Below, in pieces: positions 7,428 through 15,064 of a DNA stretch of 28,158 bases (position 1 is its first letter; each line of letters opens with the position of its first letter). This stretch comes from an uncultured Cytophagaceae bacterium (lineage in GTDB: Bacteria > Bacteroidota > Bacteroidia > Cytophagales > Microscillaceae). Where the stretch lies: NCBI GenBank assembly GCA_937899305.1, contig CALDJV010000486.1, forward strand, positions 1-28,158, read 5' to 3'. Under the pieces are notes generated by a model. That model worked only from the letters and a program-made list of their open reading frames with translations. It was not told the origin of the DNA and did no database searches. A program made the position numbers and the translations under genes.

Positions 7428-8274
7428 TCGCTCCTCCCTCACCTTCTTGCCCAGGAAACAAGATATTGTTCAAAGTGACTTGCGTATTTGTCGATGATTT
7501 TTGAGCTTCACTTTTAAACAACGCTTTGGTATCCTCTACCTCAGATTTTGCCGCATCGGCTTGTATGCTTGCGACTCCTTGGGCCAGGTAGGGCATGATT
7601 TCATGATCCGAACCTTTATCTTGGAGCATTTGCTTGGCTGTACTAAGAAAAGCCTCAGGGTTTTGATTGCTGATGATATCTGGAATCATGGCCCTCGCTT
7701 CCAAAGGAGTCGCATCGTCTTCCATCACTTCTTTGAGCACTTCAAAAGAGGCTTCATCACCAGGTAAGTGTCTTACCGCCTCAATCAGGCTTTCTTTATT
7801 GGGTGGGTTTTTGGCAATCCCCCGCAATACTTCATGATCAAGCGATTTTTCATCGCTTCCCAGGAGGGCAATGGCCACATGAGTCGGAACCACTTTTTCT
7901 TCTTCTTTTTTGTCCGACTTCAGCTCTTCCTTCAAACGTTCCTGCGCAATTTCGTCTTTCATTTCAGCCAAATTACTGAAAGCACTTTGACGAAGGGTGG
8001 CATTTTTGGCATCCAACAACCCACGTAGCGCATTTACATAGTCAGGCATGATCTGGGGTAAAGTCGAAGAAAATACACTCACAATGTCTAGGGTAGTCAA
8101 CGCCTTTTGTTTGGCTTCGTCAGATGCACTTTCGTCCGTCAACACATTCACCAAACCATTCAATTTTTCGCTATCGTTGGCTAAATCCCCTATTTCCTGA
8201 GATTTCAAATTAGGCGAATCATTGGTTGCTTTCAATTGATTCAGGAGGTTGGCTTTATATTCAGAAGCATTCAT
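7420..8274 (-). CDS. All-helical HEAT-like repeat protein of the tyrosinase operon
   Basis: A 284-residue, highly charged protein without cysteine, signal peptide or membrane segment. It is predicted to be helical throughout, with repeated pairs such as A-K-Q-K-A-L-T-T-L-D (54-63), T-L-R-Q-S-A-F-S-N-L (93-102) and P-L-E-A-R-A-M-I-P-D (189-198), as in HEAT or armadillo solenoids. The tail from about 255 is Ser/Thr/Gly-rich and likely disordered. It is the middle gene of the operon, 35 nt after the tyrosinase stop, and its stop overlaps the start of the SCO-like fusion by 8 nt, so the two are translationally coupled. Solenoids bind other proteins; a scaffold or holder for the tyrosinase is plausible but not shown. 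Confidence 0.75.
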   Translation of the reverse strand: MNASEYKANLLNQLKATNDSPNLKSQEIGDLANDSEKLNGLVNVLTDESASDEAKQKALTTLDIVSVFSSTLPQIMPDYVNALRGLLDAKNATLRQSAFSNLAEMKDEIAQERLKEELKSDKKEEEKVVPTHVAIALLGSDEKSLDHEVLRGIAKNPPNKESLIEAVRHLPGDEASFEVLKEVMEDDATPLEARAMIPDIISNQNPEAFLSTAKQMLQDKGSDHEIMPYLAQGVASIQADAAKSEVEDTKALFKSEAQKSSTNTQVTLNNILFPGQEGEGGAND

Positions 8275-8309
8275 AATTTTCTCGTTTTTGGTTAAAAAAT
8301 AGAGGAGAT

Positions 8310-9740
8310 TTAAGCAATATTACTGCTATGGCTAAATGGTACATCGTCGTAAGCAAACCCTAAGTAATTTTCAGGTGCATGGTAAGCATAAGGATCAATG
8401 CAATTTTCAATTTTGGGCACATTATTTTCAAAATTTGAACCTGCAATTGATTTGGTAAAATTTTCTTTCCGGGTACCAGGAGGAGTTAAACTTCCAGGGT
8501 AAGACAGGCTTCCATCCCAAGGCCATTGAGTGGCAGTAACTATTTTCCAGGGATCCACACTTTCGCCTTCTACATTGGTCGTAGTTTGGTACGGATAAGT
8601 CTTGGTATCGGTGGCCTGGTCTCGCTCAAAAATAAATTGCCATTTTTTCCAAAGTCGATCTACATTACAGTGGATCAAAAAGAATAATGGATCTCGTGGA
8701 GCCACTGGTATGGAATTGATGTATCCGTTAAAACTGATGTGAGCGGCTCCGTGGGGAGTGGTTTGTATGCTCGCAAACTTGGTTTGTACTTCCCCAAATT
8801 CCGCTTTCGTTGGATCATCGAGTCCACCACCCAAGGCTAAAGTCTGAGCCTCAGTGAGCATATCCAGGTCGTCTACTCCCTGGCCTGCTTCAGTTTCAGG
8901 ATTGAATCTGGCAGTACGAGGAATCCCGTTTACGTCCCCAATTTGCCATTTCGAGAGCGGATTTTCGGCATCAAAAGTAGCATTGGGGGTATTGGCTCCG
9001 CCTCGATCAAACTCCCCACCCGGTTCGGTAGTTTCACGAGGAATGGTTTTCATGGCTCCCATAAAGTTTGACTTGAATATATTGGGGGCAGGCTCATCAA
9101 ACTTCCAGTAAGGAATTGTCACCGCTGGGTTGACTTGCTGGAGTTGCCGTTCCAAATCCAATACATACAAACGGTGCCAAGGCAAAAACTGAGAGTCACC
9201 ATGTTCGTTCTTGTCAGCTCCTGCCACGTGTACTGAGGTAAAATCGGTGACATAGATGCCTTTGCCAGCTCCGGGGGTAGTATCATCATCTACTTTGATG
9301 CCGTTCAATTTAGCCAATGCGTTTAGAAAATCTTTCCGGGCTTTGTCCGTCAATTCGTTGGCGTTTTTGCGAGTACGAATCATGACGTCAAGCTTACCCA
9401 TTACGTCGGCACTACCTGCTTTATGTGCTTGTAGGGTTACGTCTTTGCGGTCAGCACTTGCTCCGTTGTACTTGGCTCCTGGCTGAAACTTACCAGCTAC
9501 ATAAATTGTCTTTTCAGAATCCTTTCCAAAGTCTACAGTGACTTCGTCGCTGGGAGCATCCCCATATTCGAGCATAAACACCAATTGGGTGATGGCTCCT
9601 GGATGCGATTTACTAGTGATTTGAAGTGAAAGATTAGGCTCTTTTGAGTTGTTGATGATTGTTAGAGGTAGCGGAGTCCAGGCGATATAAGCCGCCTTTG
9701 GATCATCCGAACCATTGATTTTGAAAGATATGTCTGACAT
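8310..9740 (-). CDS. Tyrosinase / polyphenol oxidase with an added N-terminal beta domain
   Basis: A 476-residue type 3 copper oxidase, which uses O2 to oxidise phenols or catechols to quinones. The CuA site has H171, then H180-x8-H189 in H-G-D-S-Q-F-L-P-W-H-R, fitting the tyrosinase CuA signature. The CuB site has H330-x3-H334 (H-G-A-A-H) and H357 in D-P-L-F-F-L-I-H-C-N-V-D-R-L-W, fitting the CuB signature. All six copper ligands are present. Residues 1-125 are an extra strand-rich domain not found in minimal bacterial tyrosinases. The residue before H357 is Ile, where many family members have His, and the one after H334 is Ile, where many monophenolases have Asn; both suggest an altered substrate choice. 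No signal peptide or Tat motif is seen. First gene of the operon with two helper-like genes. Confidence 0.93.
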   Translation of the reverse strand: MSDISFKINGSDDPKAAYIAWTPLPLTIINNSKEPNLSLQITSKSHPGAITQLVFMLEYGDAPSDEVTVDFGKDSEKTIYVAGKFQPGAKYNGASADRKDVTLQAHKAGSADVMGKLDVMIRTRKNANELTDKARKDFLNALAKLNGIKVDDDTTPGAGKGIYVTDFTSVHVAGADKNEHGDSQFLPWHRLYVLDLERQLQQVNPAVTIPYWKFDEPAPNIFKSNFMGAMKTIPRETTEPGGEFDRGGANTPNATFDAENPLSKWQIGDVNGIPRTARFNPETEAGQGVDDLDMLTEAQTLALGGGLDDPTKAEFGEVQTKFASIQTTPHGAAHISFNGYINSIPVAPRDPLFFLIHCNVDRLWKKWQFIFERDQATDTKTYPYQTTTNVEGESVDPWKIVTATQWPWDGSLSYPGSLTPPGTRKENFTKSIAGSNFENNVPKIENCIDPYAYHAPENYLGFAYDDVPFSHSSNIA

Positions 9741-9983
9741 AGTAAAAAAAGTTAAAGTCTTATGATTGAATATACCACAAATACTATACTTTAACTTTAA
9801 TTTTATATTATTATATTTATATTTAATCTATCCTGTATAAGAGGAGTTTATCAATGCCCCCAACACAAGAGAAATGATCAATATCCACACATTGTACAAT
9901 TATATCACTGTAAATAGTTGGCACTATCCCATCCAAAAGGAGGAGTCAAGGCAATTGCTTTTAGGTTCTTTCAAGCCCAACGT

Positions 9984-10014
9984 TTGACATCATTGAATTT
10001 TCCTGTTTACTTTG
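9984..10014 (+). promoter_or_regulatory. Promoter of the cobalamin riboswitch operon
   Basis: TTG at 9984-9986 and the near-consensus TTACTTTG at 10007-10014 are spaced 20 nt apart, and place the transcription start around 10021, the 5' edge of the riboswitch. The rest of 9741-9983, shared with the divergent tyrosinase operon, is AT-rich and shows no gene. Confidence 0.5.
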
Positions 10015-10020
10015 CATCAT

Positions 10021-10180
10021 TAAGGTGAAAAATGTCATTTCTTAATAGGGAATCAGGTGAAAATCCTGGACAGTCCCCGCTGCTGTAACCCTCGCTGATC
10101 AGTTTGGTACAATAAAACTCACTGTTTTATCTCATAAAACGGGAAGGGGTATCAAATGAGGGAAGTCAGAAGACCTGCCT
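10021..10180 (+). promoter_or_regulatory. Cobalamin (B12) riboswitch
   Basis: The conserved core is clear: a GGAATCAGGTGAAAATCCTGG block near 10049-10070 (with the typical receptor stem), CAGTCCCCGCTGCTGTAA around 10071-10088, and the B12 box AAGTCAGAAGACCTGCC at 10163-10179. It lies 47 nt upstream of a BtuF-like gene and is expected to shut down the operon when adenosylcobalamin or a relative is plentiful. No separate terminator is seen after it, so control is probably at translation initiation. Confidence 0.95.
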
Positions 10181-10226
10181 TGTTGTTTATTTTAATCACA
10201 GTACTTTCGGGAGAAAAGGCTTATTT

Positions 10227-11441
10227 ATGATACAAACAAATCGCTTGACAAGGCACTTGTACCTCGTGTGGGCAAGCTGCCTCATGGCATCATTCATAGG
10301 GTGCAAAAGTCCCAATAATGATGACCACAAAAATGAAAACGCTGCGGACTCCAGTAAGCAGGACGCTCAAAGCTACTTTCAACACCAAATCAAGGTCACG
10401 CACGCCCGTAACTTTCAGGTGGAATACCACAAAAACTACAAGGTGGTAAAACTGCTCAAACCTTTCGCGAATAACGACGATGGTTTGCGGTATGTTTTGG
10501 TACAACGTGGTACCCCAGCTCCCAAAGGCTTCAAGAAAAACGAAATCATTGAGATTCCCGTCCGCAAGGTCATTACCTTGTCGCATACGCACGTAGCATT
10601 TATCCAGCAGTTGGGTCAAATCAACTCGATACAAGGCGTATCGGCCCCTCAGTATTTGACCAATCCTACTTTGATTGCCAAACATCAAAAAAAACAATTG
10701 GTAGTAGCAGGTACCGGGATGGACATCAACCATGAAACCATTCTGGCGGCTCAACCAGATATGGTGATGGCCAGTGGCATGGCTTCCAACGCTTATAAAA
10801 AATACCAACCTCTTGTCCAGGCGGGTGTTCCCCTCGTCATTAATTCTGAATGGCTCGAAACCACTCCACTGGGGCGGGCCGAATGGCTTAAGTTTGTGGC
10901 CGTATTCTACAATCTAGAAAAGGAAGCCAATGATCGTTTTCATCAGATTGAAAAAGTGTATCAGAAGTTGGTATCGTTGGCCCAAAGGGCAACTCAAAAA
11001 CCCAAAGTAGTAGTTGGACTCCCTTTCAAAAACACTTGGTATATGCCTCGGGGCGGAAGCTTTGTAGGACAATACTTGCAAGATGCTGGAGCTGACTATT
11101 ACTGGAAAAACGAACAAGGGGTCGGATCTATGCCATTAGATTTCGAGGCGGTATATGGTAAGGCACTGAAAGCTGACTTTTGGATGGTAAGTGGTTCGCC
11201 CAAAACCTTACAAGATCTTGAAGCGCTGGATGCTCGCTTTGCCGATTTTGATGCTTTCAAAAAACAGCAAGTATACAACAATAACAAAAAAACCACTGCT
11301 CAAGGAACCAATGTGTTTTTGAACAATAGTGTGGTACATCCCGATTGGGTACTGGCCGATATGATCAAGGTACTTCATCCCGATTTATTGCCTGATCATA
11401 CATTGGTGTATTACCAAAAACTCTCTCCCACTCAAAACTAA
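10227..11441 (+). CDS. BtuF-like periplasmic-binding lipoprotein
   Basis: A 404-residue substrate-binding lipoprotein of the BtuF/FhuD-type metal-chelate family. Residues 1-26 are a lipoprotein signal with lipobox S-F-I-G-C (Cys26), followed by a disordered linker of about 30 residues. From about residue 65 the protein has the helical-backbone two-lobed fold: a first-lobe strand with V-V-K-L-L-K-P-F, a conserved I-x-G-V segment (I138-Q-G-V, in N-S-I-Q-G-V-S), H-E-T-I-L-A-A-Q-P-D-M-V-M-A (169-182) and a second lobe starting near 255 with K-P-K-V-V-V-G. The B12 riboswitch and a CobU gene indicate that it binds corrinoid at the cell surface or in the periplasm. No BtuC or BtuD partner is in the window, so its permease is encoded elsewhere. 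Confidence 0.88.
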   Translation: MIQTNRLTRHLYLVWASCLMASFIGCKSPNNDDHKNENAADSSKQDAQSYFQHQIKVTHARNFQVEYHKNYKVVKLLKPFANNDDGLRYVLVQRGTPAPKGFKKNEIIEIPVRKVITLSHTHVAFIQQLGQINSIQGVSAPQYLTNPTLIAKHQKKQLVVAGTGMDINHETILAAQPDMVMASGMASNAYKKYQPLVQAGVPLVINSEWLETTPLGRAEWLKFVAVFYNLEKEANDRFHQIEKVYQKLVSLAQRATQKPKVVVGLPFKNTWYMPRGGSFVGQYLQDAGADYYWKNEQGVGSMPLDFEAVYGKALKADFWMVSGSPKTLQDLEALDARFADFDAFKKQQVYNNNKKTTAQGTNVFLNNSVVHPDWVLADMIKVLHPDLLPDHTLVYYQKLSPTQN

Positions 11442-11475
11442 TCTTACTTACTCAATTCAATTATAAAATAAAGAC

Positions 11476-11628
11476 ATGAACAGAAACTTGGTCGAAAATG
11501 TAGATTACTACATCGAGAATGGCTTGTATGTATTTACCGAAAAGTATCACAAAGAAAGAGGCCATTGTTGCAAAAGTGGCTGTAGACATTGTCCATATGG
11601 TTTCAAAAAATCTCCAAAGAAAATTTAA
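11476..11628 (+). CDS. Small Cys-rich protein, DUF5522-like
   Basis: A 50-residue protein. The N-terminal half is a conserved-looking segment (Y-Y-I-E-N-G-L-Y-V-F-T-E-K-Y-H), and the core is R-G-H-C-C-K-S-G-C-R-H-C-P-Y-G-F, with four Cys and two His, typical of the DUF5522 family and probably a metal site. Start ATG at 11476; it lies 34 nt after the BtuF-like gene and 7 nt before cobU, in the riboswitch-controlled operon. The family function is unknown. Its repeated placement with B12 genes is recalled, not checked. Confidence 0.85.
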   Translation: MNRNLVENVDYYIENGLYVFTEKYHKERGHCCKSGCRHCPYGFKKSPKKI

Positions 11629-11635
11629 GTAAAAT

Positions 11636-12148
11636 ATGGCAGCTACCATTCATTATATTTCAGGTGGGCAACGGTCAGGCAAAAGCGGTTATGCTCAAAA
11701 TCTAGCTCTAGAGCTGAGCAACACTCCAGTGTATTTGGCTACGTCTCGAGTTTGGGATGATGACCACAAAAAACGCATCGAGCGCCATCAAGCTGATCGT
11801 GACGAACGGTGGACCAATATTGAAGAAGAAAAACACATTAGTCAACTTGACTTGAGCCAACGAGTGGTAGTGATGGATTGTGTGACCCTATGGCTCACCA
11901 ATTTTTTTAGTGATTATGAGTACAATGTAGATCAAACCCTAGAGGCAGCCAAGGCTGAATTTGACCGTTTAATTACTCAAGATTTCACCTTGATCATCAT
12001 CAGTAACGAGATTGGAATGGGGTTGCACGCCGAAACTAAAGCGGGTCGAAAATTCACTGATTTGCAAGGTTGGATGAACCAGTACATTGCTCAAAAAGCC
12101 AACCATGCCACCTTTATGGTTTCAGGAATACCCGTAAAAATGAAGTAG
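11636..12148 (+). CDS. cobU: Adenosylcobinamide kinase / adenosylcobinamide-phosphate guanylyltransferase
   Basis: A 170-residue cytoplasmic enzyme that phosphorylates adenosylcobinamide and then transfers GMP to give adenosyl-GDP-cobinamide, a step of nucleotide-loop assembly in B12 synthesis and salvage. The P-loop is G-G-Q-R-S-G-K-S (10-17). E-R-H-Q-A-D-R-D-E-R-W (49-59) carries His51, the expected guanylylated residue. The closing part S-N-E-I-G-M-G-L-H-A-E (about 122-132) with F-T-D-L-Q-G-W-M-N-Q-Y and the terminal S-G-I-P-V-K is standard for CobU. Length is normal. It follows the BtuF-like and DUF5522-like genes under one B12 riboswitch, which fits corrinoid salvage. The usual partners cobT, cobS and cbiB are not in the window. 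Confidence 0.95.
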   Translation: MAATIHYISGGQRSGKSGYAQNLALELSNTPVYLATSRVWDDDHKKRIERHQADRDERWTNIEEEKHISQLDLSQRVVVMDCVTLWLTNFFSDYEYNVDQTLEAAKAEFDRLITQDFTLIIISNEIGMGLHAETKAGRKFTDLQGWMNQYIAQKANHATFMVSGIPVKMK

Positions 12149-12241
12149 TTAGATTTTTTGAAAAAATTCCTTCCTTAGGGAATAAAATAAACATACCGAA
12201 GGTCTAATGGTTTTGTACTGAAACTCCAAAAACAAAATATT

Positions 12242-12673
12242 ATGAACCGTAATCTCCTTAAATTAACCTTACTCCTTTTATTGGGGGTATTCTTTGCCAA
12301 TGATTTATTGGCCCAAGAAGAACCTAGACGCCGTCGCCGTCGGGGTAATATGACTCCCGAACAACGTGAAGCTCGCCTGGACAAAATGATGGCTCGCATG
12401 AAAGATTCGCTTGACCTGGAGGATACACAAGTAACCAAATTGAAGGCGTTGAACCGGAAAATGTGGAAGAAAATGGGGGCGGCTCGTCAAGAATATGCCG
12501 ATGATCGCCAAATGATGCGGGAAGAAATGATGGATATTCGTATCAAGTATCAAAAAGGGGTAAAAAAAGTATTGAATAAAACCCAATGGAAAAAATTTAA
12601 AAAGATGGAAGCTGCCCGTCGTAAAAGAAGAATGAATCGCAGGAGACAACGTGGAAATGATGGTGGGGAGTAA
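12242..12673 (+). CDS. Secreted basic Spy-like protein
   Basis: A 143-residue exported protein. Residues 1-24 are a signal peptide (cleavage near A24-Q25). Residues 25-35 hold a run of Arg. Then comes a helical Spy/CpxP-like body: M-T-P-E-Q-R (37-42), a helix, D-L-E-D-T-Q-V-T-K-L-K (58-68, the LTxxQ-type motif) and a second LTxxQ-like helix near V-L-N-K-T-Q-W-K-K-F (110-119). The C-terminus is again Arg/Lys-rich. Spy-like proteins are periplasmic chaperones or stress sensors in other bacteria; that role is inferred here. It is related in design to the basic proteins at 20155-20889 and 21229-21690, but lacks their Asp-rich tail. A terminator follows it closely. Confidence 0.8.
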   Translation: MNRNLLKLTLLLLLGVFFANDLLAQEEPRRRRRRGNMTPEQREARLDKMMARMKDSLDLEDTQVTKLKALNRKMWKKMGAARQEYADDRQMMREEMMDIRIKYQKGVKKVLNKTQWKKFKKMEAARRKRRMNRRRQRGNDGGE

Positions 12674-12695
12674 TATAATTTATCAATCTTAATAC

Positions 12696-12719
12696 AAAAG
12701 GAGCTCGTCTCCTTTTTTT
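12696..12719 (+). terminator. Rho-independent terminator after the Spy-like gene
   Basis: Perfect 8-bp stem AAAAGGAG/CTCCTTTT around a CTCGT loop, followed by a T run to 12719. Confidence 0.8.
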
Positions 12720-12738
12720 ATGCCCATCAATATCACTT

Positions 12739-13605
12739 TTACTTTATGCTTCTATAGATTCGAAAATGCGTACTTGATATTTGATATAACCGGGTTTTGG
12801 TTACAAAAAGGAAAGTATTTTTATCATCTATCGTAGCCGCTTTTCCATCAATCTTCACAATTTCTTCGGGTTGAGCATCTTCGTACAAACTCAGTTTTTT
12901 TATTCTTTTTTCCTGTATAATGTACATAAATCGCCCCACCACCGTAAACCATTGAACGCCTTTATAGTTGAGCTTTTTCTTGAAGTTTCCCAGGTTATCG
13001 AATACCCAAATACCCGAATTTTTGTCTACCAAATACAACAGGTTTTGGTATTCTTTTAGGTAAATGACTTCATGTGGTTGGTTGCCCAACATCAGGTCCA
13101 ATGCCACCTTTGCAATCACTTTATTTAGCTGAGGGTTGTATTTTTTGATACTCAGGTCATTTTCATCAAACATCCACAGGTTGTTGTCACTGGCTAAAGT
13201 GGCCAACCGTACAAACCCTACATCTTCTAGATCAAATTTTTGCCGGCTGGTTTGATCCAAAAAACGATTTAATATGACATATTCTTGAAAATCTCGATAA
13301 AACACAAACAAACGCAGGGTTTGCGAAGCTGCCAAAACAGTAACGGTTCCTATTTTATCGGGCGAAAAGACCAACAAACGCTTGCCCAACGAATCATATT
13401 GTACAATGTTTCCCTCACCATCGGCCAAGTACAAGTGCTTTTTCTGATCAAGCGCCGCGGCAGTCACCGACTTGAGAGAAATGCTTTTTTCAAGTGTATA
13501 ACTGGATTGAGCCCAGGCAACAGCTGGAAATAACCCAATTATCCAGCATAGGTATATTTGCCTCAAAAAATAGTGATTGTGTATTTGTATGCCCAACCAA
13601 TGCAT
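12739..13605 (-). CDS. Secreted beta-propeller-like protein
   Basis: A 288-residue exported protein. Residues 1-32 are a long signal peptide ending A-V-A-W-A. The mature part is made of repeated strand pairs of about 40-45 residues, with patterns such as K-H-L-Y-L-A-D-G-E-G-N-I (56-67), N-N-L-W-M-F-D-E-N (140-148), N-L-L-Y-L-V-D-K-N-S-G-I-W-V-F-D and N-T-F-L-F-V-T-K-T-R-L, as in NHL- or WD-type propellers, probably six or so blades. No enzyme motif is seen. It is the last gene of the rsfS-ftsH-LUD-lpxH operon, 4 nt downstream of lpxH. Its function is unknown; it would act in the periplasm or on the outside of the cell. Confidence 0.75.
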   Translation of the reverse strand: MHWLGIQIHNHYFLRQIYLCWIIGLFPAVAWAQSSYTLEKSISLKSVTAAALDQKKHLYLADGEGNIVQYDSLGKRLLVFSPDKIGTVTVLAASQTLRLFVFYRDFQEYVILNRFLDQTSRQKFDLEDVGFVRLATLASDNNLWMFDENDLSIKKYNPQLNKVIAKVALDLMLGNQPHEVIYLKEYQNLLYLVDKNSGIWVFDNLGNFKKKLNYKGVQWFTVVGRFMYIIQEKRIKKLSLYEDAQPEEIVKIDGKAATIDDKNTFLFVTKTRLYQISSTHFRIYRSIK

Positions 13606-13609
13606 CAGA

Positions 13610-14425
13610 TTAGTTTTTTAGTTGCTCCAAATGTATGGCAGGTAGCGCTTTCTCAAAAGCCCGCAAAGAAACTTCGTTCCCATCAAAACAAGCATAAGTT
13701 TGGTAATGCAACCACTCTCCCAGGTTGATGTAACGGCTCTTGGTACCTACCTCCAGATCTAACGGTAAATGACGATGCCCAAAAACATAATAATCGTGGT
13801 GGGTACTAGCTTCTACTTCTTGGGTATATTGCCATAACCACTCTTCTTGTCCGAAAAACCGATCGTCTTTTTTCATGTTTTTAGCTCGGCTTTTGCGTGA
13901 CCACAGGCTCGCAAAACCTATTCCTAAGTTAGGGTGTAACCGAGCAAACATCCATTGAGCCAATTTATTGGTAAAGACTTTCTTGAGCATCTTATAGGTA
14001 TGATCCCCTGGTCCCAAACCATCGCCATGACCTATATAAATTTTTTTTTGATTGATATTCCAGACCTGAGGACGATGGAAAACTTCTACTCCAAGCTCCT
14101 GAGTGAAGTAATCAAACATCCATAAATCGTGGTTTCCGGTAAAAAAAACTACTGGAATACCTCGATCAGTAAACTCAGCCACCACCCCTTGAAACCGTAC
14201 AAACCCCTTGGGAATGGCTCTTTTGTATTCAAACCAAAAATCAAATATATCGCCTACTAAAAATACCGCTTGGGCTTCAGCCTGAATCGAACGAAACCAT
14301 TTGACAATCAAGTCTTCCCGTATCCGGCTTTTTTCGTATGAAGGGGTGCCCAAATGAAAATCAGAAGCAAAAAATATTTTCTTTCCCGGCTCTAACTCAA
14401 AATCACGAGGTAAGATTGTCATCAA
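13610..14425 (-). CDS. lpxH: UDP-2,3-diacylglucosamine diphosphatase (lipid A synthesis)
   Basis: A 271-residue enzyme that cleaves UDP-2,3-diacylglucosamine to lipid X and UMP, at the inner face of the inner membrane, in the Raetz pathway. Calcineurin-like metal motifs are all present in order: S-D-F-H-L-G (21-26), G-D-I-F-D-F-W (58-64), G-N-H-D (97-100), H-G-D-G (133-136) and G-H-R-H (216-219). The insertion of helices between 145 and 205 is the lipid-binding cap of the family. Its start overlaps the stop of the LUD gene by 23 nt, indicating translational coupling. It sits in the ftsH operon, which is notable since FtsH controls lipid A synthesis in Escherichia coli by degrading LpxC. Confidence 0.92.
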   Translation of the reverse strand: MMTILPRDFELEPGKKIFFASDFHLGTPSYEKSRIREDLIVKWFRSIQAEAQAVFLVGDIFDFWFEYKRAIPKGFVRFQGVVAEFTDRGIPVVFFTGNHDLWMFDYFTQELGVEVFHRPQVWNINQKKIYIGHGDGLGPGDHTYKMLKKVFTNKLAQWMFARLHPNLGIGFASLWSRKSRAKNMKKDDRFFGQEEWLWQYTQEVEASTHHDYYVFGHRHLPLDLEVGTKSRYINLGEWLHYQTYACFDGNEVSLRAFEKALPAIHLEQLKN

Positions 14426-15053
14426 TAAAAAATAAGATTATTTCCTTAGGGCCGTGCGCACCCAATACCAATGTTTTTTCAATGTCTGCCGTACGGCTGG
14501 GACCAGTCACCAAGCTTATCATAGAAGGAAAAACCTCCTCTTCGTTGTATTTACCTCGTATCAAAGCCAACCCCTCTTGAACATTATATACCAACTGAGA
14601 AGCAAAAGCTACAACAATGTGTACCGGCGGGTAAATTGAAAGACGACGGCCTCCGGTTTGGCGAGACGAAATAAGCACGCTGCCAGTTCTGGCCACCAAA
14701 GCTTCACATTTGGTAATACCTATTTCTGCTCGGAGGAAGTCGGTATCGTCATACAAAAACTTGACACCTCCCTTCTCAATTAGTTTTTGCAAGTATTTGT
14801 CCCAGATGTAGATATTTTCTTCATCGCGACGACCTAACAATCGTCTCAATTCATTTACAAACGCCTCAGGGCTTTCACAGTAATAAAAGTCTCCATTGTT
14901 TTTCTTGAAGTTTTCCGCAAAAATAACGTCTGGATACTCCTCTTCTGATTTAGCATAAACCCCTACCGAAAAATCCGGTTTGGGCATCGGATTTTCGGTA
15001 GGGGTTTCTAGTGCTTGCTTAATACGACTTAAGATATTTTCTCGAGCACTCAA
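14403..15053 (-). CDS. LUD-domain (LutC-like) protein
   Basis: A 216-residue protein of the LUD (lactate utilisation) domain family. The N-terminal M-S-A-R-E-N-I-L-S-R-I helix is typical of LutC. The core has E-A-L-V-A-R-T-G-S-V-L-I (118-128), R-R-L-S-I-Y-P-P-V-H-I (135-145) and T-G-P-S-R-T-A-D-I-E (183-192), with the terminal H-G-P-K-E-I-I-L-F motif. LutC serves lactate oxidation with LutA and LutB, but neither is here. Instead it lies between ftsH (11 nt gap) and lpxH (23-nt overlap), as stand-alone LUD genes of Bacteroidota often do near ftsH; this is from memory. A lactate role is therefore not assured. Confidence 0.88.
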   Translation of the reverse strand: MSARENILSRIKQALETPTENPMPKPDFSVGVYAKSEEEYPDVIFAENFKKNNGDFYYCESPEAFVNELRRLLGRRDEENIYIWDKYLQKLIEKGGVKFLYDDTDFLRAEIGITKCEALVARTGSVLISSRQTGGRRLSIYPPVHIVVAFASQLVYNVQEGLALIRGKYNEEEVFPSMISLVTGPSRTADIEKTLVLGAHGPKEIILFFIDDNLTS

Positions 15054-15064
15054 GTTGATTCTAG

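Noticed and set aside
10290..10808. A 172-codon minus-strand ORF
   Set aside because: Antisense shadow of the BtuF-like gene, Val/Phe-rich with no family pattern.
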